Origin: Sphaeroforma sirkka
Lineage: Eukaryota; Opisthokonta; Ichthyosporea; Ichthyophonida
Direction: 5' to 3'
Assembly: GCA_001586965.3 (NCBI GenBank)
Contig: LUCW03001718.1
Coordinates: forward strand, 1-64,000
Length of the DNA: 64,000 nucleotides
Below the pieces are notes generated by a model. The model did not search any database and was not told the origin of the DNA. It saw only the letters and a program-made list of their open reading frames with translations. How positions within the stretch are numbered: position 1 is the first letter of the stretch; each line of letters opens with the position of its first letter. This document shows, one piece after another, positions 34,439 to 45,911 of this stretch. A program made the translations under genes and the position numbers.

Positions 34439-36518
34439 CTATTCCTGATCGCTGCCTATGGTTTCCCACGTTGCATCCTCTTCTAACTCACCCTGTTCGA
34501 TTTCGTCTGGGTGTGCCAGTATGGAAGCAATGTGTGTGTCTGTAGGCGTGGTCTCCTCCTGCTCCGTTTGCTGGTCGTCCGAGTCTGTTAGAGCCGTAAT
34601 GGTGTTGACCGCGGGCAAACTCTTATCGAAGGATACGCCTTGCTTAAATCCTCGGCCCGAGCTGGATGTGAATCCAACCCTTTTGTTCGACTGGTAGTGC
34701 TTGCAGGATGATATATGCCTGAAACTGGGTGGGGCACCCGCTCTGCACGCGTAACACGTGGTGGTCGTAGACGTGCTTGTGCGTTGTGTGCTGCCTCCTC
34801 CTGTATTCGTATTCAAATTACGATCTCGTTGTTGGGCTGGAAACTGTCTACGCCTATCCCCCCACATTCATCTGTGTCCGTACCCGTTGTCTGAGGATGG
34901 CATCGGTTTCTTGTATGTCTGGATTTAAAATGCGGAGAAGGTCTTCAGTCTCCAGGTGGTCCCAACCTATGTGGTGTTGTAGCGTGCGTTCATACGTCAT
35001 ATTACCTGTCAGGTCCTCGAGGGCCTGTATGAGGCAGTGATTAAGCAACCGCTTAGGAAAGTCCTTGCCCTTATCTGCTCGCTCCCAGGCTCTCTTGTGA
35101 ACTTCCACAATCTTGTTCAAATGTTCCCTGGCTGACTCTACACCCTTGGTGCGGGGATTACCCTTCGCCAACTTCTTAAAGGTAGGGTCTACGGTGGCCT
35201 TGCTCTCATGTTGACAGATTTGGTCTATGACCTGTTCCGCCGGATATACCCTCAGCTCATTATGGTTGTCACGGAGATAGTCAATTGTGGCCTTTGCTGC
35301 CTTAAAATGTATGAGTACCTTATAGAACCAACGTACCATCCACGACTCATCTAGTCCTGAGACATGGGCGTTCTTCAGTGCCTCTTCTAGCGCCCCTCGT
35401 GTGTCTCTATCGGCTGTGCTGCTTAATTGATAACGGTCTAAAGGCCAATCGGGCCATGTCCGTGGCTCCGGAGCTCTGTTCTTCCTGATAGCTTCCAATT
35501 GAGTATTCAACGCTCCTTTCAACGTATCGATCGTGGACGTTAGTAATGTACATCTTGGGACATCGTAGTTTCCCTGTGCTCGACAAAGTTCATCCACAAA
35601 GAAGGATATCTTCCCTTCGAGGCGTTGACACATGGCTCGGCGATGCTCGTTCCACTGCGCTGGTGTCATGATCGGCTCTCTCGCCTGTTCGTCTTTGTGC
35701 GGTCGTTTTCTGCTGCCATGAACATTACCGTCGTCGACCTCACTAGACTTGCGCTTACCGTCGTCGACGTCACTATACTTGCGCTTACCGTCGTCAACGT
35801 AACTAGCCTTGCGCATATCCTGTATCGATCGCGCGAAGTCTCGGTGCTGTCGGCTGAGTTCCCATCGTCTACGTAGTTGTTTTCGTTCGGCTTCCCTATG
35901 ATAATCCCCATGTGGGTCGCTCAAATATTGCTCTAGCTGTCGGCCCCTGATTTCGTCAGAGTTTTTTTGCTGACGAGTGCCCGTGGCCCACCCTGACATA
36001 TTTCTATGCCGTTGGACTTGTCGTTCATCCCCGTTGCCTGCGAGGGAATCCTGACTTGCACTGGTAAAACTCCCCGATCGAGTTCGCTTTCGAGTGAAAT
36101 CTCGTTCAGGTGCTCGGTGAAAAGGCTGCCATGAATACGGTCTATCACCCGCTGAATGAATGCCCGAAGTACCTCGGACATTGGCTACCCTGTGTCGCTC
36201 AGCTGCTGGTTCAGCAGACTTTGAACGACTAGTATGCCTAATCACAAATTGCACCTCACTGTCTTCTGGATCTGCTCTCCCTCTTGCCGATAAGCGAGAC
36301 CCGTGCCCCAACTGATGTCGCCTGCTTGCTGCCTGGCCCACGTCTTGGTCTGTCTGTTCATGTCGCGGTTGTTCATCTCTTCGACGCGATGCTACTGTCT
36401 GGCGCGAAGAAGCTGTGCCTCCTTGGTGGGTCTGCTCGAAATCTGACAAAGATCTCTGGGTTGCTTTGCCGTCGCGACGAGTGCGTCGAGGGCTACGGGG
36501 TGTTGGACGCATAGGCAT
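34439..36518 (-). pseudogene. B2 gag (longest gag frame in the window)
   Basis: ATG at 36518 (MPMRPTPRSPRRTRR). 554 codons run open to 34854, and the C-terminal cysteine part follows at 34439-34867. Order: Arg/Gln/Ser-rich N-terminus (about residues 1-190); a short repeated acidic-basic unit (DVDDGKRKYS, DVDDGKRKSS, EVDDGNVHGS, about 235-270); the word PRTWPDWPLDRYQL; capsid-like helices to about 520; and the zinc-knuckle-like CYACRAGAPPSFRHISSC. The DVDD.KRK unit is a triplicated sequence of about 30 bases that is shorter in B1. It would form the particle shell. Confidence 0.82.
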
Positions 36519-37660
36519 CTTGATGTTAAGACTTCGATGTATGGCTTTGTGTTGTTGATGAATAGTTGGTCCAGATTGAAGGAGTGTCGGCTATTATATA
36601 ATAGTTGACTTCAGCCATTTGTGTTACACACTTTCTTCCGCCGTTCTCCTCTCGTGATACCAAAATAGCTAATTATCATTGAATCATGTTGATGTCTACA
36701 AGGTCTGCTTGCGGGTCCCCGAAAACTCGTTGCGCTCGAATACACCTTGCTCCTTGATGATTGCTAATCATTTTGTTTGGGTTGGTTTTGTTAATGAGTA
36801 CTCTGTTTTGCTCTCCTTTGCTCTGTCTATAGGAGTAATTAAGAGTTGCTGATAGACTCGAAGCGTGTTCAATGATCAACCGCCTGTCGTGTTCTAGCGT
36901 TCTGAATGCTCCTTTAATCCAACCTTCGGACCACTGTACTCCAACATCAATCAAATCCGAGGCCTGCAGCCAGGAAGTTCAGGTCAAGGTTCCCAAGAAT
37001 AACCTTGAAGCCCAAGGTAGATACATCGGTTATGAAGTTGGAAAACCAAAAACAAATTTCTCTATTCAAACCAACTTGAGTGTACTGCACGATGCTAAAT
37101 AACTTGCTGTCTACAACTTGCATGTACTATTTCTTACAATTTAAGAGTCCGCTGCATCTTGACGATTCTGCAATACGATACGTGTGATAACGTTCTCCTT
37201 AGTTTTCACCAACAATCATACAAACCGTACCAGGCTATGTTGGTCATGACTACTTATCTTACGTTGACTTCCTTTCTCTCTAGAATGGAAATTTAAGTAT
37301 ATATATATATCGTATATATATATACGAAAATGTATTCTGTCTTGTAACCTGGTAAATATGTTCTGCTTGTTGTGTGTTGGTTCGCTCTTCGGGTTCACTC
37401 GTATTAGTAGATTCTTTCTTCTATCCTCGTCGTCCACATCGTCGTTAATCCAATCTAAATCGTTCAATTCGAATCGAGAAATCGTTCGATAAAATAAATC
37501 GTTCAATTTGATGCCGACTTTTCGTCTGCCAATTGATTGTCTTGCTCCGTTGTTATACTTTTGTTGAAAAAATATGTGAAAGCTACTGACTAATCTCATT
37601 TCTCCTAAGCTGTTCTCTGCTAATTCTTCTGCATTAACAACTTCTATGGTAAGTTCAAAA

Positions 37661-37905
37661 TGTAGTATTATACGTCGCCTGACACTGTGTATTCAACGTT
37701 CTCCTCCTCAGGAGGGGGACGTTGTTCATTTATTAGTCCTGTAACAGTAATCCTGAAAAAATGACTGACTCTTAAATGAGTCATTAGTCATGTGCTGTTC
37801 TTCTAAAACCCTAAAACCCAGTTTATCAGATTATTCTGTGGAACTGTAAAACTTGTAATAAACCTAAAATAATCAAATAAATATAAGAGGAGTATTCTGA
37901 CCACA
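37661..37905 (-). repeat. solo LTR of family C inside the B2 leader
   Basis: 245 bp, TGTAGTATTATACG to CTGACCACA on the plus strand. It aligns end to end with the C LTRs at 42988-43238 and 47327-47573, including the CTCCTCAGGAG hairpin. No C coding sequence is next to it and I see no clear target duplication. Confidence 0.8.
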
Positions 37906-38147
37906 CTTATTCAACGACGGCTTGAAAGTCGCATTGCACGATGCCTGATCTGGTGCTTTCTACTTTTGATGTACTATTTATTTCTTCTGTCAAAAGAGTC
38001 CGCTGCATCTTGACGATTCGCCTTAAACGTCGGTGATAACGTTCTCCTTAGTTTTCACCAACAATCATACAAAAAAATACCAGGCTATGTTGGTCCTACG
38101 GCTGATTCAATTTACGTTGATTTAAAATCTCTCTAGAATAAAAATTA

Positions 38148-38188
<41 letters not shown>

Positions 38189-38194
38189 GAAAAT

Positions 38195-38282
38195 GTATTC
38201 TGTCTTGTAACATCGGTAAATATGTCTTCTAGTTGTGTGTTGGTCGGGGGTTCGATACCCCCCAGTGATATATATATTTTTT
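38195..38282 (+). repeat. tRNA-like segment antisense to the B2 leader
   Basis: A perfect T-arm-like hairpin GGGGG TTCGATA CCCCC (38246-38262) contains the B-box GGTTCGATACC. Upstream at tRNA-like spacing are TGTAACATCGGTAAATATG and an anticodon-arm-sized stretch. A T-run (38277-38282) follows. The A-box fits poorly and no acceptor stem is evident. A degenerate second copy lies at about 37330-37410. B3 has the same segment at 52694-52790. Confidence 0.6.
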
Positions 38283-39178
38283 CCTATATATTTTCGTGAC
38301 CATCGAAGTTCGCGCATGCAACGATGGCGAAATTCGACTCCGAGATATTTTCGAAAAAATCGATCTTCTAACCATGCCAGTCTTTTCGTCTAGCCAATTG
38401 ATTATAAAAACTTGCTCCCGTAGTTGATATTTGTTGAAAATACGCAAAGTATGAAATCGCATTTTTTTCTGTCTCAGTTTCTCCCAAACTGTGCCTAGCT
38501 CCTCTTCTTCTGCATTGCTACCTGTCTCACGCGCGCTTAATTCACGTTTCCATTCTACGATCGCCTGACACTGTCGATTCTACATTGCTACCTGCTTTTC
38601 TTGATCACCTCTATCTGCCCTTTGTCGTCGCTGTACTCGCCCACACTCCTGAAAATCTGCCGTATCGACCTTCTCTACGCCAATTATTACGTTCTTCTAT
38701 ACCCCTAACTGCGATACTGCATCATGTTCGTGTTGTGTGGATTGACTAGGCCAGTCAAAACATTGTTCAAACGTCCTATGACTGCTAATTAGTCAGTGGG
38801 AGGCCTTGATTGTCAACGACGGCCTGAAAAGTCGCATTGGAATTGAAGTATCTGGATTTTCGGACCGAAGATGGATTAAAAAAAAATCAAAAAGAAGAAT
38901 GAATGGTTGTTGGGGAAATGGTCTGATGACTAATTAATCTCGAAAAAAATTTAGAAATAAAAATGCTAAAAAAATTGCATATATTACTAATCACTCCAAT
39001 TTGCTCTAGATTTAAAATAATTTTAAAAAAATATGCATAAAATATATATATATATATATATAATAAATGCAAGTGTATGCGTCAAACCGAGCAAAACGGA
39101 TATATATATAATATATATATATATATATTATTATATTTTTTAAATAAAAAATTAGTAGCATTCGACCGGATGGTCGGA

Positions 39179-39218
<40 letters not shown>

Positions 39219-39667
39219 GAAAAAAAAAAAGAAGAAATAAAATGCTCATCAGCTAAATAAAAAATGGGCACCTGTTAATTTCTGCATATATTACTAATCA
39301 CTCCAATTTGCTCTAGATTTATAATAATAATAAAATCTGCATGATGTATATATATATATATGAAAATCACGCAAACGTATCAAACCGAGCAAAATGGAAG
39401 GTGGGGATTTCTTTTCACTTATCTGTGCTCGGAAGACTTTGCTCCTGTCGTAGTTTGCAAGCTCCTTTCGGCTATCCGGTTCTGAGGGTGATCAACTCCC
39501 CTGTGCTCGGAAGACTTTGCTCCTGTCGTACTTTACAAGCTCCTTTCAGCTACCCGGTTCTGAGGGAGATCAACTCCTGTAATTCGTCAATAAAATGAAC
39601 TTCTCCGTCCACTATTATCCTCGAGATAAAATCGAATAATACACCTAAAGTAACTAGTCGTAAAAAA

Positions 39668-39848
39668 TGTAGTAAACACATCAAAAATACGATACTAAAA
39701 CCTACTGAGTCTCCCTGAGGCTCAGTGCGGTGTATTTATTCTTATATTTGATTGTCTACGTGGTCTACAAATAATTCACCTCGTGTGAATTAATTGTAAA
39801 TTAATTCTAACTTCACACTGATAGTGGTTTAAGGGGACTTTTACCACA
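39668..39848 (-). repeat. B2 5' LTR
   Basis: 181 bp, nearly identical to 30221-30402. It is followed on the coding strand by TTTTTTACGACTAG, as in B1 and B3. The right flank TGAGTTGATAGG is C1 RT/RNase H sequence. Confidence 0.88.
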
Positions 39849-40715
39849 TGAGTTGATAGGTGATCGTTGGGAGAGAGACACTTGCACAGGCGTGGCAGGC
39901 AATGAAAGACGCAGTGGTGAATGCTGTGGCGTTACACTTTCCGGTCGACGGCATTCCTCTGAACTTGGAAACCGACGCTAGCGATTACGGTTTAGGGGAG
40001 CGCTATTCAATGGGTCAACGGTAAGAAACATTACTTAATGTTCTTTAGTAAGACTCTGAACCATGCGCAACAGAACTACGCCACACCTATGAAGGAGTTA
40101 CTGGCATTGGTATATGGACTGACACATTTCAGGGAATACTTGGATGGGCAACGGTTTGCGGTCTTCACGGACCACAAGGCCCTTGTATATATGAACACAC
40201 AGCTCAAGCTTAATCCGATGCTTCAGAGATGGCATCATATCATCGCGCCATTCAACTTTACCATATCGCATATACCAGGAGAGTCAAATGTGCTCCCGGA
40301 CATGTTAAGTAGAGTACACGAGGGGACAGCGGAGCAGGACGAACTCGAAATAATGTATACAGACGGCTGGCAGTTATTCCCTAGTTACTTTGAACAAGCG
40401 CAACAACACTTTGGACCGAATGACATAGATGTATTTGCGGACCCAACCAACGCTCAGCTTCCTCGGTTCTGGACGAAGGATGATGGGGAAGGAGCGTTTG
40501 CCCACGACTGGTCGATAGTCGATGGATGGATGAACCCGCCTTGGGGAACAGATACACAGGATGTTACGCAAGATACGAGCCGACCGACGGCGCACGGGCC
40601 ACAGTATGTCTACCATGGGTACCAAGAGCACCATGGTTCGACCTGTTCAAGCAGTTATTGCAGACAGAACCGGTGCTGGTACCACGGACACACACACGTT
40701 CCTCAAGTACGCTAA
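39849..40715 (+). pseudogene. C1 RNase H and Dam-like domain
   Basis: Family C words KELLALVYGLTHF, TDHKALVYMNTQL and HIPGESNVLPDMLSRV mark RNase H. NDIDVFADPTNAQLPRFWT, GAFAHDWSIV and GWMNPPWG mark the Dam-like block. C2 49292-50623 has the same order in one frame. Fossil. Confidence 0.8.
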
Positions 40716-42220
40716 GTACGCATGTGGGAAGACACCATGGGGTCATACCGTAGTAGCACGGGTGGGTCCTCCCAATGGATTCAAACTGGACCCGCTGTTT
40801 TCACAGCGACTTGGTTTTGCAGAACCAAAGCATACAAAATATGTCATGTGCTTAGACACAGCGCGAGAAATCTCAGTGGCACTGGCAGATGCAGAGGGTC
40901 AACCGGCGTTTGCACAAGCGAGTCCGGCGGAGAAACAGCGTCGTACGCAACTCACGCAAGCGCAACACGAACAAGGACATCATGGGGCGGCGGACACAGT
41001 CCAACAACTTCGTCAGAACGGTCACATTTGGCCAGGGGCACTTGAGTTAGCCACAGAAGTTAAGCGGCAATGTGGCACATGTTTGGGACAGGACACACTT
41101 CGTAAAGGTTTCCACCCGATGATTAGCATCGATGCACGCTACCCGTGGGACCATATTCAAGTGGACTACATCCCGATGCCACTGGAGTCCAGACGCAAGA
41201 ACAATTATATTCTTCACGTCTTAGACATCGCCACAGGCTATTCTATCCTTCGAGCCACACCGGACAAGACAAAGGAACCACCACGACACAGACACTCATA
41301 GAGATTTTTTGGCGAACATGGTTTCCCCGTAAAATCCAAACAGACATGGGGAAGGAGTTCACCAACAAGTTAGTGGAGCTTCTGGTCCAGGAAGTGGGGA
41401 TGCTACATAAGGTGTCTCCACCATATCGACCCCAAGTGCTGGGCGCGGCAGAACGACGTCACAAGGAGATTACACGTTCTATTCGACAATGCTGTGAGGC
41501 AGTTCCCTTCGATGGGACGAACGCCTTCCGTTTACGATGCTATACCAGAACCTTCGGATATCCCGTCGCCATAAGAGTGCACCGTTTAGCGTGTACTTTG
41601 GCCGCCGCCATGTTCCGTTCGCCGATTTCACGGACGAGTTACCGGATTCTCAGCCGATGACGAATGACACCTGGGCACAACGATTAGACCAGTTACAGGA
41701 CACTATATTGCCGACCCTCCACCACATTACCAAGAAGTATACAGGCAAGCTTACGACGACATTTGACCGCCTGCATGCTCACGACGACTTGGTACATTTC
41801 GACGAAGGAGATGTGGTCATGGTACGATCAGAAGGCCGAACAACGAAGGCTATGCGGCCATTGTTTGGACCATATGTAGTCAAAGCTAGACACGGCCAAC
41901 GCTACGAGTTAGCGAACAAGGATGGTTCCGCCCCACCAGAATTCAAGACCAAACCGGTACTGGTGGAACTCCTCCGTTTAGTGCATAGACGCACAGACCC
42001 ACCAATTAACGAAGACTTATGGACCGAAGGAGGGGTGGAGTTTCGCCATATTATCACACATCGTACGAATGATGAGACGGGGAAATTAGAATACCTGGTG
42101 AGATGGCGAGAAGGCGAACCAACGTGGGAAACAGCAGAAGCTTTTGATGATGCCAACGATATATCCTACCACAAAGCTTCGCAGACACGGACACGTAAGC
42201 GCCAACGTGCACAAGTCTAA
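40716..42220 (+). pseudogene. C1 integrase and chromodomain
   Basis: Linker FLKYAKYACGKTPWGHTVV. Zinc domain HEQGHHGAADTVQQLRQNGH with CGTCLGQ. Core: IQVDYIPMP, IQTDMGKEFTNKL, GAAERRHKEITRS. GPY segment: FDEGDVVMVRSEGRTTKAM, FGPYVVKARHGQRYEL. Chromodomain: EYLVRWREGEPTWETAEAF. Fossil; overlapping frames reflect breaks. Confidence 0.82.
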
Positions 42221-42987
42221 TACTTTATCTTCAATATCAATATAACTTTGTTCTCGGATATCGAGCTCAAGCTCTGGAGCATAAACCAGCAAGTCTCTGA
42301 GCTCCCGAGTATAAACCAGCCACTCCCAGAGCCAGCCTCTCGAGAGCTCTGAGTAAAAAAGCAGCGACTCTAGCTCCCGAGTATAAAACTCAGCCACGAG
42401 TATAAACCAGCCTCTCGAGCTTGAGCTCGCGAGAATAAACTAGGTTAGCACTCGAGCTCGCGAGAGGAAAATCGTCAGAGGCTCAAGCTCATCAGCACTC
42501 AAGCTCTTGAGGTTAAATGAGCCACTCTTGCTTCGGAGTATAACACAGCGAAATCAATCAAACAACTCCTTGGGCATTGTTTTGAAACAGCGGGTTAATG
42601 GTTTGCACGGTTTCTGCCACTGGCAGTTTTTCTCCGACACAAATACAGTCCTATATTGTACTTGCCAAACTCCTATATGCTGACACAGATGAACAGTAGC
42701 TTCAAGAATTCAAACACGACGGGTCGCTCGAGACGTACACATCGGGTCCTCTAGCTCTCTGAGGTAAAATGCCAGCACAATGCTCTAGCTCTCTGAGGAT
42801 AAAATGCCAGCACAATGCTCTAGCTCTCGAGGATAAATGCCAGCACAATGCTCTAGCTCTCGAGGATAAATGCCAGCACAATGCTCTAGCTCTCGAGGAT
42901 AATGCCAGCACATAAGGTACTATGCTATTCTTATCATCTCTGAAACTGGCACACTGCTTTGTTCAGTGCTTCAGTTTGGGGGGGGGT
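42221..42987 (+). repeat. C1 3' untranslated region with two minisatellites
   Basis: First array (about 42250-42540): units of roughly 28-30 bases with AGCTCGAG or AGCTCCCGAG palindromes and TATAAACCAGC. Second array (about 42735-42910): five units of about 33 bases (CAGCACAATGCTCTAGCTCTCGAGG core). A G-run (42978-42986) acts as polypurine tract before the LTR. C2 has the same arrays at 47640-48400. Confidence 0.82.
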
Positions 42988-43238
42988 TGTGGTCAGAATA
43001 CAAGTACTTATATTTATTTGATTATTTTAGGTTTATTACAAGTTTTACAGTTCATCAGAATAATCTGATAAACTGGGTTTTAGGTTTTTTGCTGGTTTTA
43101 CAGCACATGACTAATGACTCATTTAAGAGTCAGTCATTTTAGGATTACTGTTTATAATTACTAATAAATGAACAACGTCCCCCCCTCCCTGAGGAGGGAG
43201 AACGTTGAGATACAGTTATCTCGCGTATACTTACTACA
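42988..43238 (+). repeat. C1 3' LTR
   Basis: 251 bp, TGTGGTCAGAATAC to TACTTACTACA, behind a G-run. It contains a near-perfect hairpin CCCTCCCTGAGGAGGGAG and a second palindrome (ATGACTCATTTAAGAGTCAG region). The 3' side runs directly into TTTTTAACTTAC and then C3 pol. Confidence 0.85.
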
Positions 43239-44136
43239 TTTTTAACTTACATGGGGCGGCGGACACAGTCCAACAACTTCGTCAGAACGGTCACATTTGG
43301 CCAGGGGCACTTGAGTTAGCCACAGAAGTTATGCGGCAATGTGGCACATGTTTGGGACAGGACACACTTCGTAAAGGTTTCCACCCGATGATTAGCATCG
43401 ATGCACGCTACCCGTGGGACCATATTCAAGTGGACTACATCCCTGATGCCACTGGAGTCCAGACGCAAGAACAATTATATTCTTCACGTCTTAGACATCG
43501 CCACAGGCTATTCTATCCTTCGAGCCACACCGGACAAGACAAAGGAAACCACGACACAGACACTCATAGAGATTTTTGGCTTCCCCCGTAAAATCCAAAC
43601 AGACATGGGGAAGGAGTTCACCAACAAGTTAGTGGAGCTTCTGGTCCAGGAAGTGGGGATGCTACATAAGGTGTCTCCACCATATCGACCCCAAGTGCTG
43701 GGCGCGGCAGAACGACGTCACAAGGAGATTACACGTTCTATTCGACAATGCTGTGAGGCAGTTCTCCTTCGATGGGACGAACGCCTTCCGTTTACGATGC
43801 TATACCAGAACCTCCTCGGATATCCCGTCGCCATAAGAGTGCACCGTTTAGCGTATACTTTTGGCCGCCATGTTTCGTTCGCCGATTTCACGGACGAGTT
43901 ACCGGATTCTCAGCCGATGACGAATGACACCTGGGCACAACGATTAGACCAGTTACAGGATACTATATTGCCGACCCTCCTCCACATTACCAAGAAGTAT
44001 ACAGGGCAAGCTTACACGACGACATTTGACCGCCTGCATGCTCACGACTTGGTACATTTCGACGAAGGAGATGTGGTCATGGTACGATCAGAAGGCCGAA
44101 CAACGAAGGCTATGCGGCCATTGTTTGGACCATATG
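43239..44136 (+). pseudogene. C3: internal fragment of a second family C element (integrase)
   Basis: After a leader-like TTTTTAACTTAC the sequence enters family C pol within the integrase zinc domain (HGAADTVQQLRQNGH, CGTCLGQ). It carries IQTDMGKEFTNKL, GAAERRHKEITRS and the GPY start FDEGDVVMVRSEG. It is cut at 44136 by the B4 LTR. It is very similar to the same region of C1. Fossil; everything upstream of the integrase is missing. Confidence 0.78.
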
Positions 44137-44319
44137 TGTAGTAAACACATCAAAATACGATACTAAAACCTACTACTGAGTCTCCCTGAGGCTCAGTGCG
44201 GTGTATTTATTCTTATATTTGATTGTCTACGTGGTCTACAAATAATTCACCTCGTGTGAATTAATTGTAAACTAATTCTAACTCCACACTGATAGTGGTT
44301 TTAAGGGACTTTTACCACA
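44137..44319 (-). repeat. B4 3' LTR
   Basis: 183 bp, TGTAGTAAAC to TTTTACCACA on the plus strand, with the polypurine tract CTTGAGGGAG on the coding strand beside it. The left flank CCATATG is C3 integrase sequence. Confidence 0.87.
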
Positions 44320-44698
44320 CTCCCTCAAGCTCAAGCGTCACCAGTGATTGAAGAGCTTCAAAATAAATGACCTCTTAAACTATTGTAAATTAAACATATA
44401 TAACTAGTAGTGTAAATGTAAACAATATATATATATATATATATAAACTTGTGAAATCCTTCTGTTGAGTAAGTTCGTGCCTTGAAACTGGTCTTTTGAA
44501 CCATCCCGGCTGTGCTGGTATATTTTTTCCCCCCAAAAAAGCTGGGGTATCCGCTGGTATGTTTTACCCCCCCCCATAAGCTAGGGTATCCGCTGGTATG
44601 TTTTCACCCCCCCATAAGCTAGGGTATCCGCTGGAGTTATACTCGCCTATAAGCTCGAGTTGTGGAATCGTCTTTCGCCTCTATACCGTGGTGAAATC
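44320..44698 (-). repeat. B4 3' untranslated region with three G-run repeat units
   Basis: Short TA microsatellite at 44425-44445. At 44515-44640 it has three units of the 38-base G-run repeat, against two in B1, B2 and B3. No gene. Confidence 0.75.
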
Positions 44699-45911
44699 TC
44701 ACGAGGAGAGACAAAACTCCGATCCGGAAGTAGATGATAGACATCTAGTATTCATCAACGTAACGTTGGAATTATTGTTGTTGTGCCGCTTTTTCTTCTT
44801 CTGCCGAGTTTGCTCGGCTTTGTGGTATGCCGCGATGTCATTCGGATCGTCAAAAGCTTCGGCTGACTCCCAAGTTGGATCACCATCCCGCCAGCGAACC
44901 AAGTATTCTGTATTCCCTGTGGAATCATTCTGTCTATGTCGAATGATGTAACGGAACGAGGAACTATCCTGCCACATATGATCTTCTAAAGGCTTTTCGG
45001 TGGCTCTATGGACTAGTCGCAAAAGTTCCACTCTAACTGGTTTACCTTTGAAAGTATCTGGAAGTGAACCATCCTTGTGTGTCAGTTCATATCCTTGTCC
45101 CTGTCTGGCATTTTGACAACGTATGGTCCAAACATTGGTCGCATTGCTTTGGTTGTGACGACCTTCGGACCATACCATTACCACATCCCCTGGTTGAAAA
45201 GGCGATAAAATCGTAAGCATGGAGGCGGTCAAACTGCCTGGATAGTGTGTCTGCGTATTTCTGCGTGACCTTGTAAAGCGTCGGCAAGATAGTGTCGTGC
45301 AAACGATCCAGCCGGTGTGCCCAAGCCTCATTGGTGACCGGCTGATTCCCCGGAAGGTCATCCGTGAAGTCAGCAAACGGAACATGACGGCGACCGAAGT
45401 AAGCACTGAATGGTGCTGTCTTGTGTCGCCGAGATATTCGGAGGTTCTGGCACAGCATAATAAGTGGTAGTCGGACATCCCATGCCGTAGGCAAAGATTC
45501 ACATAGCTTGCGAACTCCTTCGTGTATGTCTCTGTGTCTTCTCTCCGCTGCTCCCAGAACCTGAGGACGATATGGTGGCGACTTCGCATGCATCACTCCA
45601 ACTTGAGTTATTAATTTAACAATCTTGTTCGAAAACTCGCCTCCCTCGTCTGATTGAATTTTCCTGGGAAAACCATGTTCCCCAAACACCTCCATAAGTT
45701 TCGATGTCACCACTTCTGCTGACTTTGTGGCTGTTGCTCTCAATATCGAGTACCCCGTTGCTATATCCAAGACGTGCAATATATATCGATTTCCTGCTGC
45801 TGAAACTAGTGGCATTGGAATCATGTCGACTTGAATATGATCCCACGGATACTTTGCCGTTATATTAATCATCGGGTGAAATCCTTTCGTAACACCCTCT
45901 GTCCTAGACAT
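44699..45911 (-). pseudogene. B4 chromodomain and integrase
   Basis: Chromodomain EYLVRWRDGDPTWESAEAF near 44830-44960. GPY segment and integrase tail to 45589. Core and glutamate region at 45087-45911 (IQVDMIPMP, IQSDEGGEFSNKI, GAAERRHRDIHEG, LRISRRHKTAPFSAYFGRRH). Same protein as in B1, fossil. Confidence 0.8.

Larger units (their letters stand above)
36519..39667 (-). repeat. B2 leader with duplications
   Basis: Non-coding. Two copies of a segment running from GAGTCCGCTGCATCTTGACG to the TGTATTCTGTCTTGTAAC word lie at about 37145-37390 and 37992-38240. They are separated by sequence that includes a solo C LTR. TA-rich units with TCAAACCGAGCAAAA and TCTAGATTT (38990-39400) match those of B1 inverted. 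Near the 5' LTR a word around GGAAGACTTTGCTCCTGTCG is duplicated (39430-39590). No gene seen. Confidence 0.7.
30221..39848 (-). mobile_element. B2: full-length family B element with enlarged leader
   Basis: LTRs at 30221-30402 (3') and 39668-39848 (5') differ by only about three small length differences. Between them on the minus strand lie the chromodomain, integrase, Dam-like domain, RNase H, RT, protease, and a gag with a 554-codon open frame. This is the best-preserved family B copy, with about five breaks. The leader is unusually long (36519-39667) because it holds duplicated segments and a solo LTR of family C. The left flank is D-like gag and the right flank is C1 pol; there is no target duplication. 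Confidence 0.87.
39849..43238 (+). mobile_element. C1: 3' half of a family C Ty3/gypsy chromovirus
   Basis: Starts abruptly at the B2 LTR within the RT-RNase H connection and runs through RNase H, Dam-like domain, integrase and chromodomain, a 3' untranslated region with minisatellites, and a 251-bp LTR. It is the inverted counterpart of C2 47327 to about 50800 and very similar to it. Broken in several places. Confidence 0.83.
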
